Shown here piece by piece: positions 9,185 to 19,126 of a stretch of DNA of 64,000 nt. The stretch comes from Microbacterium sp. 3J1 (GTDB taxonomy: Bacteria; Actinomycetota; Actinomycetes; Actinomycetales; Microbacteriaceae). The stretch is taken from the NCBI RefSeq assembly GCF_001049495.1, contig NZ_CDWI01000001.1:186001-250000 (forward strand). Reading direction: 5' to 3'. Within the stretch, counting starts at the first letter, position 1; each line of letters begins with the position of its first letter. The notes beneath the pieces are model-generated. The model did no database searches. It was not told the origin of the DNA and saw nothing but the letters and a program-made list of their open reading frames with translations. A program made the translations under genes and the position numbers.

Positions 9185-9562
9185 GTGAAGACACGGGCCG
9201 AGCAGTACAACGCCGCCGTGGGCCGGCAGCTCCGCGCAGAGATCGGAGCCGCGGGCAGCAGCATCGCCGCGATGGCCCGGGAGATCGGCATCGCCCGCAG
9301 CGCCCTCGACAACTACGTCACGGGCAAGCGCGCCATCCCTGTTCCCATCCTCTTCGCGGTGAGCGCTGCCGTCGACGTCGAACCCCACACGGTGCTCGAC
9401 CGGGCAGAGGAGCGGCTCCGCGCCGAAGCCGGCCGACGCTCCGCCACCGTCACCCCTCTGCGTCCCCGCGCCGATGTCCCCGGCACCCGCGATAATCGCA
9501 CCGAGGTCGCCTTCGACTCCGCCGTCACGCACGACGACGACACCGACGACCTCTACGACTGA
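9185..9562 (+). CDS. XRE family helix-turn-helix regulator
   Basis: 125 residues. The N-terminal HTH (about residues 14-55) contains IAAMAREIGIARSALDNYVT, and an Asp/Arg-rich tail without a recognised domain follows. It lies 42 bp upstream of an ImmA/IrrE-type metallopeptidase gene, the classic repressor/anti-repressor protease arrangement. I used GTG 9185 rather than an in-frame ATG at 9143, because TATCGT sits 7 nt before the GTG (leaderless pattern) and the HTH begins soon after it. Confidence 0.82.
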   Translation: MKTRAEQYNAAVGRQLRAEIGAAGSSIAAMAREIGIARSALDNYVTGKRAIPVPILFAVSAAVDVEPHTVLDRAEERLRAEAGRRSATVTPLRPRADVPGTRDNRTEVAFDSAVTHDDDTDDLYD

Positions 9563-9604
9563 CGCTCATCGCGAGATCGTCTCGCACGCCGACCGGGAGG
9601 ACGC

Positions 9605-9997
9605 ATGGACCAGCTCCTCCGTCTGGTCGAGGAGCATGGCCTGCGCCTGATCGAACGGCCCGGCCCCTCGTGCGGCGGCTTCGAGCCGCTGACGTCGACC
9701 ATCCGCCTGGCTCCGGGCATGAGCGCCCGGACCACGTGCAGCGTACTCGCCCACGAACTCGCCCACGCGGTGCTCGGACACGCCCCCACGCCCGACCCGA
9801 CGACCCGGGCGCGGCAGGAGCAGCGCGCCGACGAATGGGCTGCTCGTCTGCTGATCGCCCCCGGTGCGTATGCCGAAGCCGAGAGGTTGAGAGGCCCTCA
9901 TCTCGCGAGCCTCGCCTTCGAACTCGGCGTCACGGTCGAGATCGTCACCGCCTACCGACGACTGCTCGTCCGGGCGCACCCTCTCGGCGCTGATTGA
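9605..9997 (+). CDS. ImmA/IrrE family zinc metallo-endopeptidase
   Basis: 130 residues with the zinc motif HELAH at 50-54 in a helix typical of the ImmA/IrrE (DUF955) domain. Family members cleave the partner XRE repressor in response to stress or element excision (Bacillus ImmA-ImmR, Deinococcus IrrE-DdrO). The neighbouring XRE gene is the natural substrate candidate. No mobile-element genes surround the pair, so it may be a domesticated stress switch. The start ATG has GGGAGGAC 3-10 nt upstream. Confidence 0.88.
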   Translation: MDQLLRLVEEHGLRLIERPGPSCGGFEPLTSTIRLAPGMSARTTCSVLAHELAHAVLGHAPTPDPTTRARQEQRADEWAARLLIAPGAYAEAERLRGPHLASLAFELGVTVEIVTAYRRLLVRAHPLGAD

Positions 9998-10005
9998 ATG
10001 GCAGC

Positions 10006-10608
10006 ATGACCTTCCGCACCACCCCCGCCCCCGTCACCCTCACCGGACGCCTCGTCGAGCTGCGCCCGCTGGAGACGTCGCACCACGACGGCCTTCTCGA
10101 GGCGCTGCTCGAGGGCGATCTGTGGAAGAACGCCTGGTACACGTCGGTGCCGTCGCCGGACGGGCTCGCGGCCGAGATCGATCGCCGGATCGGACTCATC
10201 GACGAGGGCGGGATGATCCCGTTCACCGCCTTCGACGCCGCCGGCCGCACGCTCGGACTCACGTCGTACTACGACATCGTCGAGGAGGTTCCGCGGCTGC
10301 ACATCGGCTACACCTGGAACCGGCCGTCGGCCCACGGCACCGGCACCAACGCCGAGTCGAAGCTCCTGCTGCTGCGCCACGCCTTCGAGGAGCTGGGCGT
10401 GTTCCGTGTGGGACTCACCACGCAGTGGGTCAACTTCCAGTCGCGGGCGGCGATCGAGCGCCTCGGCGCGAAGCAGGACGGAGTGATGCGCGCGATCAGC
10501 CGCTATCGCAACGGCGCACTCCGCGACAGCGTCGAGTACTCGATCATCGAGCCCGAGTGGCCCGCTGTGCGCGCCACGCTCGAGGCCAGGCTCGTCAAGC
10601 GGGCCTGA
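10006..10608 (+). CDS. GNAT family N-acetyltransferase (RimJ/RimL-like)
   Basis: 200 residues with the RimJ/L-type start (LTGRLVELRPLETSHHDGLL) and acetyl-CoA-binding region (IGYTWNRPSAHGTGTNAESK, then ELGVFRVGLTTQWVNFQSRA). The N-terminal segment resembles acetyltransferases that modify protein or small-molecule amines, but the target is unknown. ATG 10006 is preferred; an in-frame TTG at 9994 would overlap the previous stop. The 3' end carries a direct repeat across the stop codon and a terminator hairpin. Confidence 0.88.
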   Translation: MTFRTTPAPVTLTGRLVELRPLETSHHDGLLEALLEGDLWKNAWYTSVPSPDGLAAEIDRRIGLIDEGGMIPFTAFDAAGRTLGLTSYYDIVEEVPRLHIGYTWNRPSAHGTGTNAESKLLLLRHAFEELGVFRVGLTTQWVNFQSRAAIERLGAKQDGVMRAISRYRNGALRDSVEYSIIEPEWPAVRATLEARLVKRA

Positions 10609-10609
10609 C

Positions 10610-10630
10610 CAGGCTCGTCACACGAGCCTG
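10610..10630. terminator. Bidirectional terminator hairpin
   Basis: CAGGCTCGT (10610-10618) pairs perfectly with ACGAGCCTG (10622-10630) around a 3-nt loop, between two convergent genes. There is no clear T-tract on either strand. Confidence 0.6.
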
Positions 10631-10637
10631 CAAGACG

Positions 10638-10841
10638 TCACTCGGTGGCGTTGCCCGACCAGTTGTCGTCGCGACGCGTGGCCGACCCGCGCTGACGCAT
10701 GATGAAGGCGAGAGCAAGGCTGACGGCGAGGATGCCGGCGACGAAGACGAGCCCCTGGAAATCCGGGATCGTCTGCGCGAGCCCCAGGAGCCAGAACCCT
10801 CCGAGGAAGAGGATCATGAAGAAGATGAAGCTGAGGATCAT
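10638..10841 (-). CDS. Small two-helix membrane protein, hypothetical
   Basis: 67 residues with two strong hydrophobic segments (about 3-24 and 30-48) separated by a short polar turn, and a basic, then acidic, C-terminal tail. No family recognised. An AGGAGA motif 5-10 nt before the ATG supports translation. It is convergent with the GNAT gene. The role is unknown. Confidence 0.7.
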   Translation of the reverse strand: MILSFIFFMILFLGGFWLLGLAQTIPDFQGLVFVAGILAVSLALAFIMRQRGSATRRDDNWSGNATE

Positions 10842-10948
10842 GGGGTCTCCTGTCTGAGCGGCCGGCTCGACCAGGATACCGCTAGCGCAGACGCGGGGCC
10901 GACGAAACCCCCTGTCCGGGGAGCGCCCGACCTGGTTACGTCGACCCC

Positions 10949-11560
10949 ATGAGCGAACGACTGACGGCCCTGGCCATCTCCTGCACCCTCAAGCCCTCCC
11001 CCGCGGAATCGAGCACGGATCTGCTGGGATCGCAGATCCTCGCCGAGCTCGCGACCCACGGCGTCACCGGCGAGCTCGTGCGCGCGGTGGATCACGCCAT
11101 AAGCCCCGGCGTCGAGGCCGACATGGGCGACGGCGACGAGTGGCCGGCGTTGCGCACGAAGGTGCTCGAGGCCGACATCCTGGTCTTCGTGACGCCCACC
11201 TGGATGGGCCAGCACTCGAGCGTCGCGCAGCGTGTGCTCGAGCGGCTGGATGCCGAGCTGGGCGAGACCGACGAGCAGGGTCGACCGATCCTCTTCGACA
11301 AGGTCGCGATCGCCGGCGTCGTGGGCAACGAGGACGGTGCGCACCACATCTCGGCGATCGTCTTCCAGGCCCTCGACGACGTCGGATACACCGTGCCGGC
11401 TCAGACCTCCGTGTACTGGAACGGCGAGGCGATGCAGGGCGTCGACTACAAGGACCTGCCCGAGACTCCCGAGAAGGTGGCGCAGGCGACGGCGACGGCT
11501 GCGCGCAACGCCGCGCACCTCGCTCGACTGCTCAAGGCCGAGGCGTACCCGGCCGAGTAG
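10949..11560 (+). CDS. Flavodoxin-like NAD(P)H-dependent oxidoreductase
   Basis: 203 residues with the fold of FMN-dependent reductases: an initial strand LTALAISCTLKPSPAESSTD corresponding to the phosphate-binding loop, DILVFVTPTWMGQHSSVAQ for the FMN isoalloxazine loop, and IAGVVGNEDGAHHISA. Electron donor and substrate cannot be told from sequence. It is a stand-alone gene, divergent from the small membrane protein; TTACGT lies 7 nt before the ATG. Alternative reading: a WrbA-like quinone reductase, though it is shorter in the WrbA-specific insert. Confidence 0.85.
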   Translation: MSERLTALAISCTLKPSPAESSTDLLGSQILAELATHGVTGELVRAVDHAISPGVEADMGDGDEWPALRTKVLEADILVFVTPTWMGQHSSVAQRVLERLDAELGETDEQGRPILFDKVAIAGVVGNEDGAHHISAIVFQALDDVGYTVPAQTSVYWNGEAMQGVDYKDLPETPEKVAQATATAARNAAHLARLLKAEAYPAE

Positions 11561-11561
11561 G

Positions 11562-11891
11562 TCAGGCGGGAACGCTGCTGTCGACGACGCTGAACTGCAC
11601 GTACTCGTCGATGACGAGTTCGCCCGAGGCGTTCAGGGCGCGCATCATGTCCTCGATACGGCTCTTCTCGATGGGCTGCTGCTCGCCCGACTGGAAGAGG
11701 AACTGGAGCGGGATCGCCGGGTGCATCCACACGGTGACCCGAGCGGGGTCGCCGCCTTCACGAGGACGCCAGGTGAGCATGAAGCTCTCCTGGCGGCGCA
11801 GCTTCGTCCCGATGATCACCTTGAGGTGCGCCAGCGTCGCATCGTCGATGAAGATCGGCTCCGAAGTGCCGTCGTAACGCAGTCGTCCCAT
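11562..11891 (-). CDS. DUF7882-type small actinobacterial protein (often mislabelled ATP-dependent DNA ligase)
   Basis: 109 residues beginning MGRLRYDGTSEPIFIDDATL and containing LKVIIGTKLRRQESFMLTW. I recognise this as a small family found widely in Microbacteriaceae and frequently misnamed as DNA ligase. No ligase motif (KxDG) is present. I chose ATG 11891 over an in-frame codon at 11981, since the conserved family start lies there and TACTCT sits 7 nt upstream. It diverges from pgi across 59 bp. The function is unknown. Confidence 0.72.
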   Translation of the reverse strand: MGRLRYDGTSEPIFIDDATLAHLKVIIGTKLRRQESFMLTWRPREGGDPARVTVWMHPAIPLQFLFQSGEQQPIEKSRIEDMMRALNASGELVIDEYVQFSVVDSSVPA

Positions 11892-11950
11892 GAGAGAAAG
11901 AGTACCCCGCCGGGGCATTGCCCACGTGCATCCAGCGGTACCGTGGAGCC

Positions 11951-13630
<1,680 letters not shown>

Positions 13631-13673
13631 GCCCGGGCCGATGTGACGCTGGGGGCTCACCCTCGGAGATCTC

Positions 13674-15257
13674 TCAGAACGGCCACACCAGCGGCACATA
13701 GAGGACTGCGACCGCGACGTAGATGAGCACCAACGGAACACCCAGGCGCCAATAGTCCCCGAACCGATAGCCGGCCGGTTGCATCACCATCAGATTCACC
13801 GGTGTCGCGATGGGTGTGAGAAACGCGGCGGCGCCGACCACGGTCAGCGCCATCATGAACGGCTGCACACTGACCTGCATGCTCGACGCCACTGACACCG
13901 CGATCGGGGCGATGACGAGCACCGTGGCGACGTTGGAGATGAACTGGCCCAGAATCACCGATGCGAGGCAGATCGTCAGAAGTGCCAGGTACGGCGACGT
14001 ATCTCCGACGAGGCCGAGCACGGCATCACCGACGAGAGCGGCAGCGCCGGTGGACACGAAGGCCGATGACAGCGGGATCATGCCGGCGATGAGGGTGACC
14101 GTCGGCCAGGAGATCGAGGCGAACGTCTGCGGGACCGTGAGCACGCGGGTCACCACCAGCGCGCCGGCGGCGAGGAGCCCTGCGATGACGGGTGGCACGG
14201 CTCCTGTCGCAAGGAGCACGACCATGACAGCGAGAATGACCAGTGCGCGTCTCGCCCCGCGTCCGAGCGGAACGGTGCGTTGCATCTGCTGGGGCGAGCT
14301 CACGGGGATGACATCCGGCGAGTTCGTGTAGCGATGCAGAGCCTCCCACGGTCCTTGCACGAGCACCGCATCGCCTGCTTGCAGCGTCAGGGAACGCGAT
14401 GCCTTCGAGCCGACCTGACCCGGGCGGTTCCCGTGACGCAGCGCGAGGATGACGAGGTCCTCCTGACGTGTCGTCATCCCCGGTGAGACGACCCGTCCGA
14501 TCAGTGTCGATCTCGGCGCGATGAGAACTTCGGCCACACCTTCGCCGACGGTGAAGAGACGGCCGGTCTCGAGCGTCAGGTCGTAGGTCTCGCGCCACGC
14601 CCGAGCATCCTGGCTGGGGTCAGCAGGCTCCTCGAGTCGATCCGGCACCCGCGCCGGAAGGAGCCGGTCTCCGAAGGCGATCACCACGAGCACCGTCAAC
14701 AGCACCAGCGGGATGCCGACCACGGCGAACTCGAAGTAGCCGAAGGGTCGTCCGCCGGCCTCCGCGGCGGCTTCTGACACCAGGATGTTGACCGGCGTCC
14801 CCGTGAGGGTGAGGAGGGAGCCGGCCCCGGCGGCGAAGGCGAGGGGCAGGAGCATCCGAGAGGGCACGATCCCCGCACGCACGGCGACCAACACGACGAT
14901 GGGCAGTAGTGCGGCAACCGCCCCGTTGATGCTGATGACTGCCGAGAGCAGGGCAGCGAGGGCGCAGACGATGAGAAGCAGGCGCGTCCGCTTCTTGCCC
15001 GCTCGCCGCATCAGCTGTCCGCCGACCCACGACGTGACGCCCGTCGCGTCGAGCGCTTCGCTCACGACGAAGAGAGCGACGATGAAGAGGACGATGGGAT
15101 CGCCGAACCCGGCGAACGCCTGGGTCAGCGTCAGCACCCCCGTCGCCCACAGCAGGATCGGAACGGCCATCGCGACGACGACCATCGGAATGCGATTCGA
15201 TACGAAGGCGATCACAGCGGCGCCGAGGATGAGGAACGTGATGATCTCTGGGTTCAT
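13674..15257 (-). CDS. SLC13/DASS family anion permease with central RCK_C domain
   Basis: 527 residues of the divalent-anion:Na+ symporter superfamily (sulfate, dicarboxylate, citrate). An N-terminal helix bundle with the re-entrant motif SINGAVAALLP and TLTGTPVNILVSEAA is followed by a cytoplasmic TrkA-C-like segment (about residues 210-300), then a second bundle with a matching TPIATPVNLMVM hairpin. Many relatives carry two RCK_C domains; only one is evident here. It is the last gene of a leftward series from 20.5 kb, 94 bp after the GFA gene. The substrate is unknown. Confidence 0.88.
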   Translation of the reverse strand: MNPEIITFLILGAAVIAFVSNRIPMVVVAMAVPILLWATGVLTLTQAFAGFGDPIVLFIVALFVVSEALDATGVTSWVGGQLMRRAGKKRTRLLLIVCALAALLSAVISINGAVAALLPIVVLVAVRAGIVPSRMLLPLAFAAGAGSLLTLTGTPVNILVSEAAAEAGGRPFGYFEFAVVGIPLVLLTVLVVIAFGDRLLPARVPDRLEEPADPSQDARAWRETYDLTLETGRLFTVGEGVAEVLIAPRSTLIGRVVSPGMTTRQEDLVILALRHGNRPGQVGSKASRSLTLQAGDAVLVQGPWEALHRYTNSPDVIPVSSPQQMQRTVPLGRGARRALVILAVMVVLLATGAVPPVIAGLLAAGALVVTRVLTVPQTFASISWPTVTLIAGMIPLSSAFVSTGAAALVGDAVLGLVGDTSPYLALLTICLASVILGQFISNVATVLVIAPIAVSVASSMQVSVQPFMMALTVVGAAAFLTPIATPVNLMVMQPAGYRFGDYWRLGVPLVLIYVAVAVLYVPLVWPF

Positions 15258-15351
15258 CCCCGAGCCTCCGCTGTTCGATGCGCATCAGGCGCGTGATCGT
15301 CTGAATCTCCTGTGTGGTGCTCCCCCGATTATCGCGGTCGCGCAGTCCTCA

Positions 15352-15813
15352 TCATCCGCATCCTCCGGGCAGCCGCCCCTCGGCGGACCCGGGGACGGCA
15401 TCCGGACGTGCGGGATACTGCGGAACGTCGAGAGCCTTCGTCCACGAGATCCGGCGTGCGGTGAAGATCTCCATGATCGGCGGCTTCACGGATTCCGGGT
15501 CATCGAGACTGCCGAGCATGACGAACATCTGCCCCGGGAACCCGGAGAGATTGACGTTGAAGAGCCGTGCTCCACAGTCAGGGCAGAATGCTCGGTCGAG
15601 TGTGTTTCCGCTGTCCGCGACATAGGGATAGGTCGAGGGCGTTCCGCTCAGCAGCGTGAAGTCGTCCAGGCCGACGCTGAAGTACGAGGCCATGACTCCC
15701 CCTGACGCTCGCTGACAATCGCGGCAGTAGCAGTCGGCGACGAAGTCCGGGGCCTTCGTGAACTCGTAGGTGATGGCGCCGCATTCGCAGCGCCCGGTGA
15801 ACGTGTCCGGCAT
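15352..15813 (-). CDS. GFA family protein (glutathione-dependent formaldehyde-activating-like, DUF636)
   Basis: 153 residues with the zinc-binding cysteine array of the family: Cys9 and Cys11 (CEC), Cys28-Tyr-Cys30-x-x-Cys33, and Cys77-x-x-Cys80 (CPDC). Despite the name, most members lack proven activity with formaldehyde, and actinobacteria use mycothiol. The ATG has AAGGAGA about 5 nt upstream; a longer in-frame reading exists but lacks family similarity. It sits 10 bp after LtrA in a redox-flavoured leftward operon. Confidence 0.88.
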   Translation of the reverse strand: MPDTFTGRCECGAITYEFTKAPDFVADCYCRDCQRASGGVMASYFSVGLDDFTLLSGTPSTYPYVADSGNTLDRAFCPDCGARLFNVNLSGFPGQMFVMLGSLDDPESVKPPIMEIFTARRISWTKALDVPQYPARPDAVPGSAEGRLPGGCG

Positions 15814-15823
15814 TTCTTCTCCT

Positions 15824-17068
15824 TCATCGATGCCCTGGGCGGGCGGGTATGGGTGGGTATGTTCGCTGAGCCGTCCCGGGGCTCGATACCGCATCGGGTC
15901 GATGCGGAAGCTTCTCGCCGCCTCGAGACCCTCGAGCAAGCGACTCGATGGCGACCGGGATCGCGAGGACGACGACAGCGACGACGAGGGCGGCGAGTGG
16001 GGATATGACGCGCCCCGAACCGATGATCGTGAGGAGCGCGATCCCTGCTCCGATCCTCCACGCCTTCCACCTTCCGAGCATTCGGAACGTGAACGCCGCG
16101 TGGGATGTGAGGTAGAGAGAGGCGCCTCCGAAGAGGGCTGCGGCGCCGAAGCATCCCAACGCTCCCGGTTCCTCCACGTGCGCGATCGCGATCTCCACGC
16201 CGAGCGCCATGACGACGACACCGGCGATCATCGGGAGGTGCATGAACGTGTACGCCTGCAGCGCGAGCAGCGCTCGGGACCTGCCCTGCTTCCGGGCGAG
16301 TTCGTGTTCGGCATCTGCGGATGCCGTGTCGAAGTACAGCCACCAGACCGCAGCTGCGAGAAGCACTGCCAGCGCAGACCCGAGGATGAGCGGAGTCGAT
16401 ATGGGCCGCGTCGAGGCCCCGTCGCCGATGGCGACGATGGATTCGCCGATCGCGAGGATGATGACGAGACCGTGACGCTCTCCCCAATGCGCCGCCGAAT
16501 GCACCCGCCAGTGCCCGCCGCGCGAGGTCACGTACGTGAGGGCACCGTTGGTGGTGACCGCGAGAACCCACAGGACCGTCTGCAGTTCCCCACCTGCGAG
16601 AGCGCCGACGGCGAGGAGGCCGAGCTCGACCACGAAGGGGACGAACGTGATGAGGACCTGGCGGCGAAGCGCCGCATCGGCGCCCGCTGCCATGAGGTAG
16701 AGAGACAAGTGGATGGAGCGGACGACCGCATAGCCGGCGACGAGAACGAGAGGTCCGCTGAGACCGCTCGGCATGTCGTCATACGCCTCGGGGATCACGA
16801 GAGCGACGACGAAGATCGCCACCGCAGACAGGGTCATCCCCCGGCGGATGATGCCTTGGTCGACGTGGACGTGGTTGGACAGCCAGCTGTATGAGACCCA
16901 GGACCACCACAGCATGGTCAACAGGGTCATCGCATGAACGACAGCGAGCAGCGTGCGGTCGTGCACCATGAACTCCGTGACCTGGGTGAATGCGAAGACG
17001 AACACCAGATCGAAGAACAACTCGAATGTCGTCACCCGGTGCTGTTCGCCCGACGTCTCTACCCGCAT
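15824..17068 (-). CDS. Low-temperature-requirement A (LtrA) family membrane protein
   Basis: 414 residues, about ten to eleven membrane helices. It has the hallmark N-terminal TTFELFFDLVFVFAFTQVTE and the central HWGERHGLVIILAIGESIVA motif of LtrA proteins. LtrA was named from a cold-growth phenotype in Listeria; its biochemical role remains unsettled. I use ATG 17068 (GGTGAGG upstream); an in-frame GTG at 17086 is possible. It lies 20 bp after the FAD oxidoreductase, in the same direction. Confidence 0.92.
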   Translation of the reverse strand: MRVETSGEQHRVTTFELFFDLVFVFAFTQVTEFMVHDRTLLAVVHAMTLLTMLWWSWVSYSWLSNHVHVDQGIIRRGMTLSAVAIFVVALVIPEAYDDMPSGLSGPLVLVAGYAVVRSIHLSLYLMAAGADAALRRQVLITFVPFVVELGLLAVGALAGGELQTVLWVLAVTTNGALTYVTSRGGHWRVHSAAHWGERHGLVIILAIGESIVAIGDGASTRPISTPLILGSALAVLLAAAVWWLYFDTASADAEHELARKQGRSRALLALQAYTFMHLPMIAGVVVMALGVEIAIAHVEEPGALGCFGAAALFGGASLYLTSHAAFTFRMLGRWKAWRIGAGIALLTIIGSGRVISPLAALVVAVVVLAIPVAIESLARGSRGGEKLPHRPDAVSSPGTAQRTYPPIPARPGHR

Positions 17069-17088
17069 GAGGTGCCTCACCCCCACTC

Positions 17089-18381
17089 TCAGACGAAGTG
17101 CTCTGACAGAAAACGGTGGACGAAGGCGACGGCCATGGCACCCTCACCGACCCCGGAGGCGACGCGCTTGACGGAGTTCCGTCGAACGTCTCCGGCGGCG
17201 AACGACCCAGGCACACTCGTCTCTAGATAGAACGGCGCCCGCTCGAGCGGCCAGTGGTCACGAAGGTGCGCCCGGGAGAGATCCGGCCCCGTGACCAGAT
17301 AGCCGAGGTGGTCGCGCTCGATCGATGTGTCTCTCGCCCAGTCTGTGTTCGGCGCACCGCCGATGCAGACGAAGAGCTTTCTCGCCTTCAGCAGGCCTCG
17401 TTCACCCGTGTGCGAGTCGATCGTGGCCACGGACTCGAGCGACGCATCTCCGAGAAGTTCTGTCACCGAGGAGTTGAGGGCGAGGCGGACGTTCGTCCGA
17501 TTCTTGATCCGTGACACCAGGTAGGACGACAGCGTCGCCGAGAGGTCCGCCCCCCTGACCACCATGGTGACGGAGCGTGCCTGGGCGGAGAGGTTGAGGA
17601 CGGCTTGTCCGGCAGAGTTCCCGCCGCCGACGACGATGACGTCCTCTCCGCTGCAGTGCGCCGCCTCGCTCGTTCCAGCTCCGTAGAACACGCCCAGGCC
17701 GAGGAGCTCGTCTTCTCGAGCAACGCCGAGCCGTCTCCACTCCACACCGGTCGCGCAGATGTTCGAGTGGGAGATCATGGTGGTGCCGTCGTTCAAGGTG
17801 GCGATCATCCGGTCGCCCTGGAACTCTCCGTGAGTCCCCCCGCGCATGAGGAGCAGTTCTGCGCCGAACGCGATCGCCTGCTGACGCGCGCGCTCGGCGA
17901 GATCGCTGCCGCGAATCCCGTCCGGGAAGCCGAGATAGTTCTCGATCAGGCTGCTGTAACCGGCTTGGCCGCCGACGGCCTCGCGTTCGAGGAGCACGAC
18001 CTTGAGCCCTTCAGACGCCGCATACACGGCGGCCGACAGTCCGGCCGGCCCCGCTCCGTAGATGGAGAGGTCGTATTCACGGTGCTGGGGGCGCATGACC
18101 CATCCCAGTCGGGCGGCCACTTCTGCCGGGGTGGGTTGCACGAGTCTCGACCCGTTCGGGAGATCGACGATCGGTAAGGCAGCATCGTGCAGCGACTGAC
18201 CCGTGAGGGCGTAGCAAGCGAGATCCGTCTCGATCTCCGTCCATTCGTAGGACACGACACTACGAGTGAGGTAGTCCCGCAGCGCGTATGCATCACGAGA
18301 GTCGCGGCGGCCGTACATTCGCAACGTCCGCGACGTGCCGCCGCTGCGGGTGCTGTCGACGAAGTGCGGGTCGTCGCTCAT
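17089..18381 (-). CDS. FAD-dependent oxidoreductase, thioredoxin-reductase-like, without CxxC
   Basis: 430 residues. Residues about 20-100 resemble a glutaredoxin/thioredoxin fold (TLRMYGRRDSRDAYALRDYL ... LPIVDLPNGSRLVQPT), but the CPYC site reads RDSRDA. Then come an FAD Rossmann motif GAGPAG at 109-114, a second dinucleotide motif VVGGGNSAGQAVL, and the C-terminal FAD contact GSFAAGDVR. The TrxR dithiol CATC is replaced by a segment with a single Cys (AGTSEAAHC), so classical thioredoxin reduction is unlikely. Relatives occur fused to response-regulator domains in actinobacteria. GGAGGACC precedes the ATG. It is part of the leftward redox operon. Confidence 0.88.
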   Translation of the reverse strand: MSDDPHFVDSTRSGGTSRTLRMYGRRDSRDAYALRDYLTRSVVSYEWTEIETDLACYALTGQSLHDAALPIVDLPNGSRLVQPTPAEVAARLGWVMRPQHREYDLSIYGAGPAGLSAAVYAASEGLKVVLLEREAVGGQAGYSSLIENYLGFPDGIRGSDLAERARQQAIAFGAELLLMRGGTHGEFQGDRMIATLNDGTTMISHSNICATGVEWRRLGVAREDELLGLGVFYGAGTSEAAHCSGEDVIVVGGGNSAGQAVLNLSAQARSVTMVVRGADLSATLSSYLVSRIKNRTNVRLALNSSVTELLGDASLESVATIDSHTGERGLLKARKLFVCIGGAPNTDWARDTSIERDHLGYLVTGPDLSRAHLRDHWPLERAPFYLETSVPGSFAAGDVRRNSVKRVASGVGEGAMAVAFVHRFLSEHFV

Positions 18382-18429
18382 GGTGCGGTCCTCCAGGCGG
18401 TGCGCATTCCGGTGAGTCGAATGCGGGGA

Positions 18430-19089
18430 TCAGGCGTCGGGCAGGTCGCGGTAGCGCAGAGCGCGAGCGAGTGCGCTGCGCATCTCGGCGGCGGTATGGC
18501 GGATTCCGTAGGCGGGAAGGTCGCGCTGAAAGCGCCATCCCTCAGAAAGCGGGCCCACGTCGACGACGTCGAACCCGAAGCTGTCCAGCAGCTCCTGCAC
18601 GACGCGCTTGGCATTCGTGTCGTCTCCTGCCATCGCGAGCGCGCGGCGATTCTCGGTGCCCGCGGGGCTACCTGTCGTCGTCAGCTCGGCAGCGTTCAGG
18701 TTGTTGAGCGCTTTGACCACCGATGCGCCGGGCAGCGCTCGTTGCAGAATCTCTGCGGTGGTCGTCGATTCGTCGTCCAGTTCCGCGATGTCGCCGTTCC
18801 AGCTGGGGTAGTAGTTTCCCGTGTCGATGACGATCCTGCCGTCGAAAGCCTTGGAGGGCAGCCCCTCGTATGAGTGGATCGGCACGGCGACGACAACGAC
18901 GTCGGCCCGTTCCGTCGCATCCGCGACGGACCCTGCGGCGCGAGCGCGGGGTCCGAGCTCGTCGATGAGGGCGTCGAGTCCTTCCCCACCGCGAGAGTTC
19001 GCGAGTACGACGTCATGGCCGGTCCGTACGGCGACACGCGCCACCTGGGATCCGACGTTTCCTGCTCCGATGATGGCTATGGTCGCCAC
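18430..19089 (-). CDS. NADPH-dependent F420 reductase-like / NAD(P)-binding protein
   Basis: 219 residues. The N-terminal Rossmann motif TIAIIGAGNVGSQVARVAV matches the F420H2:NADP oxidoreductase (Fno) family, followed by DVVVVAVPIHSYEGL and IDTGNYYP, where Fno relatives have the D-x-T-N-P segment. Members range from true Fno to F420-independent reductases, so the cofactor is uncertain. The GTG start at 19089 has GAAAGG upstream and gives the standard N-terminus. 48 bp upstream of the FAD oxidoreductase gene. Confidence 0.87.
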   Translation of the reverse strand: MATIAIIGAGNVGSQVARVAVRTGHDVVLANSRGGEGLDALIDELGPRARAAGSVADATERADVVVVAVPIHSYEGLPSKAFDGRIVIDTGNYYPSWNGDIAELDDESTTTAEILQRALPGASVVKALNNLNAAELTTTGSPAGTENRRALAMAGDDTNAKRVVQELLDSFGFDVVDVGPLSEGWRFQRDLPAYGIRHTAAEMRSALARALRYRDLPDA

Positions 19090-19126
19090 GTTCTGCCTTT
19101 CGCTGGGAATGCGTGTGGATGGGTGT

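Noticed and set aside
9185-9997. Prophage or ICE regulatory region
   Set aside because: Only the XRE-ImmA/IrrE pair is present; neighbours are ordinary metabolic genes with no integrase or structural genes.
11562-11891. ATP-dependent DNA ligase
   Set aside because: 109 residues with no nucleotidyltransferase motif; the ligase label is a propagated misannotation of this small family.
17089-18381. Canonical thioredoxin reductase
   Set aside because: The redox CxxC is absent, so the trxB name is not applied.
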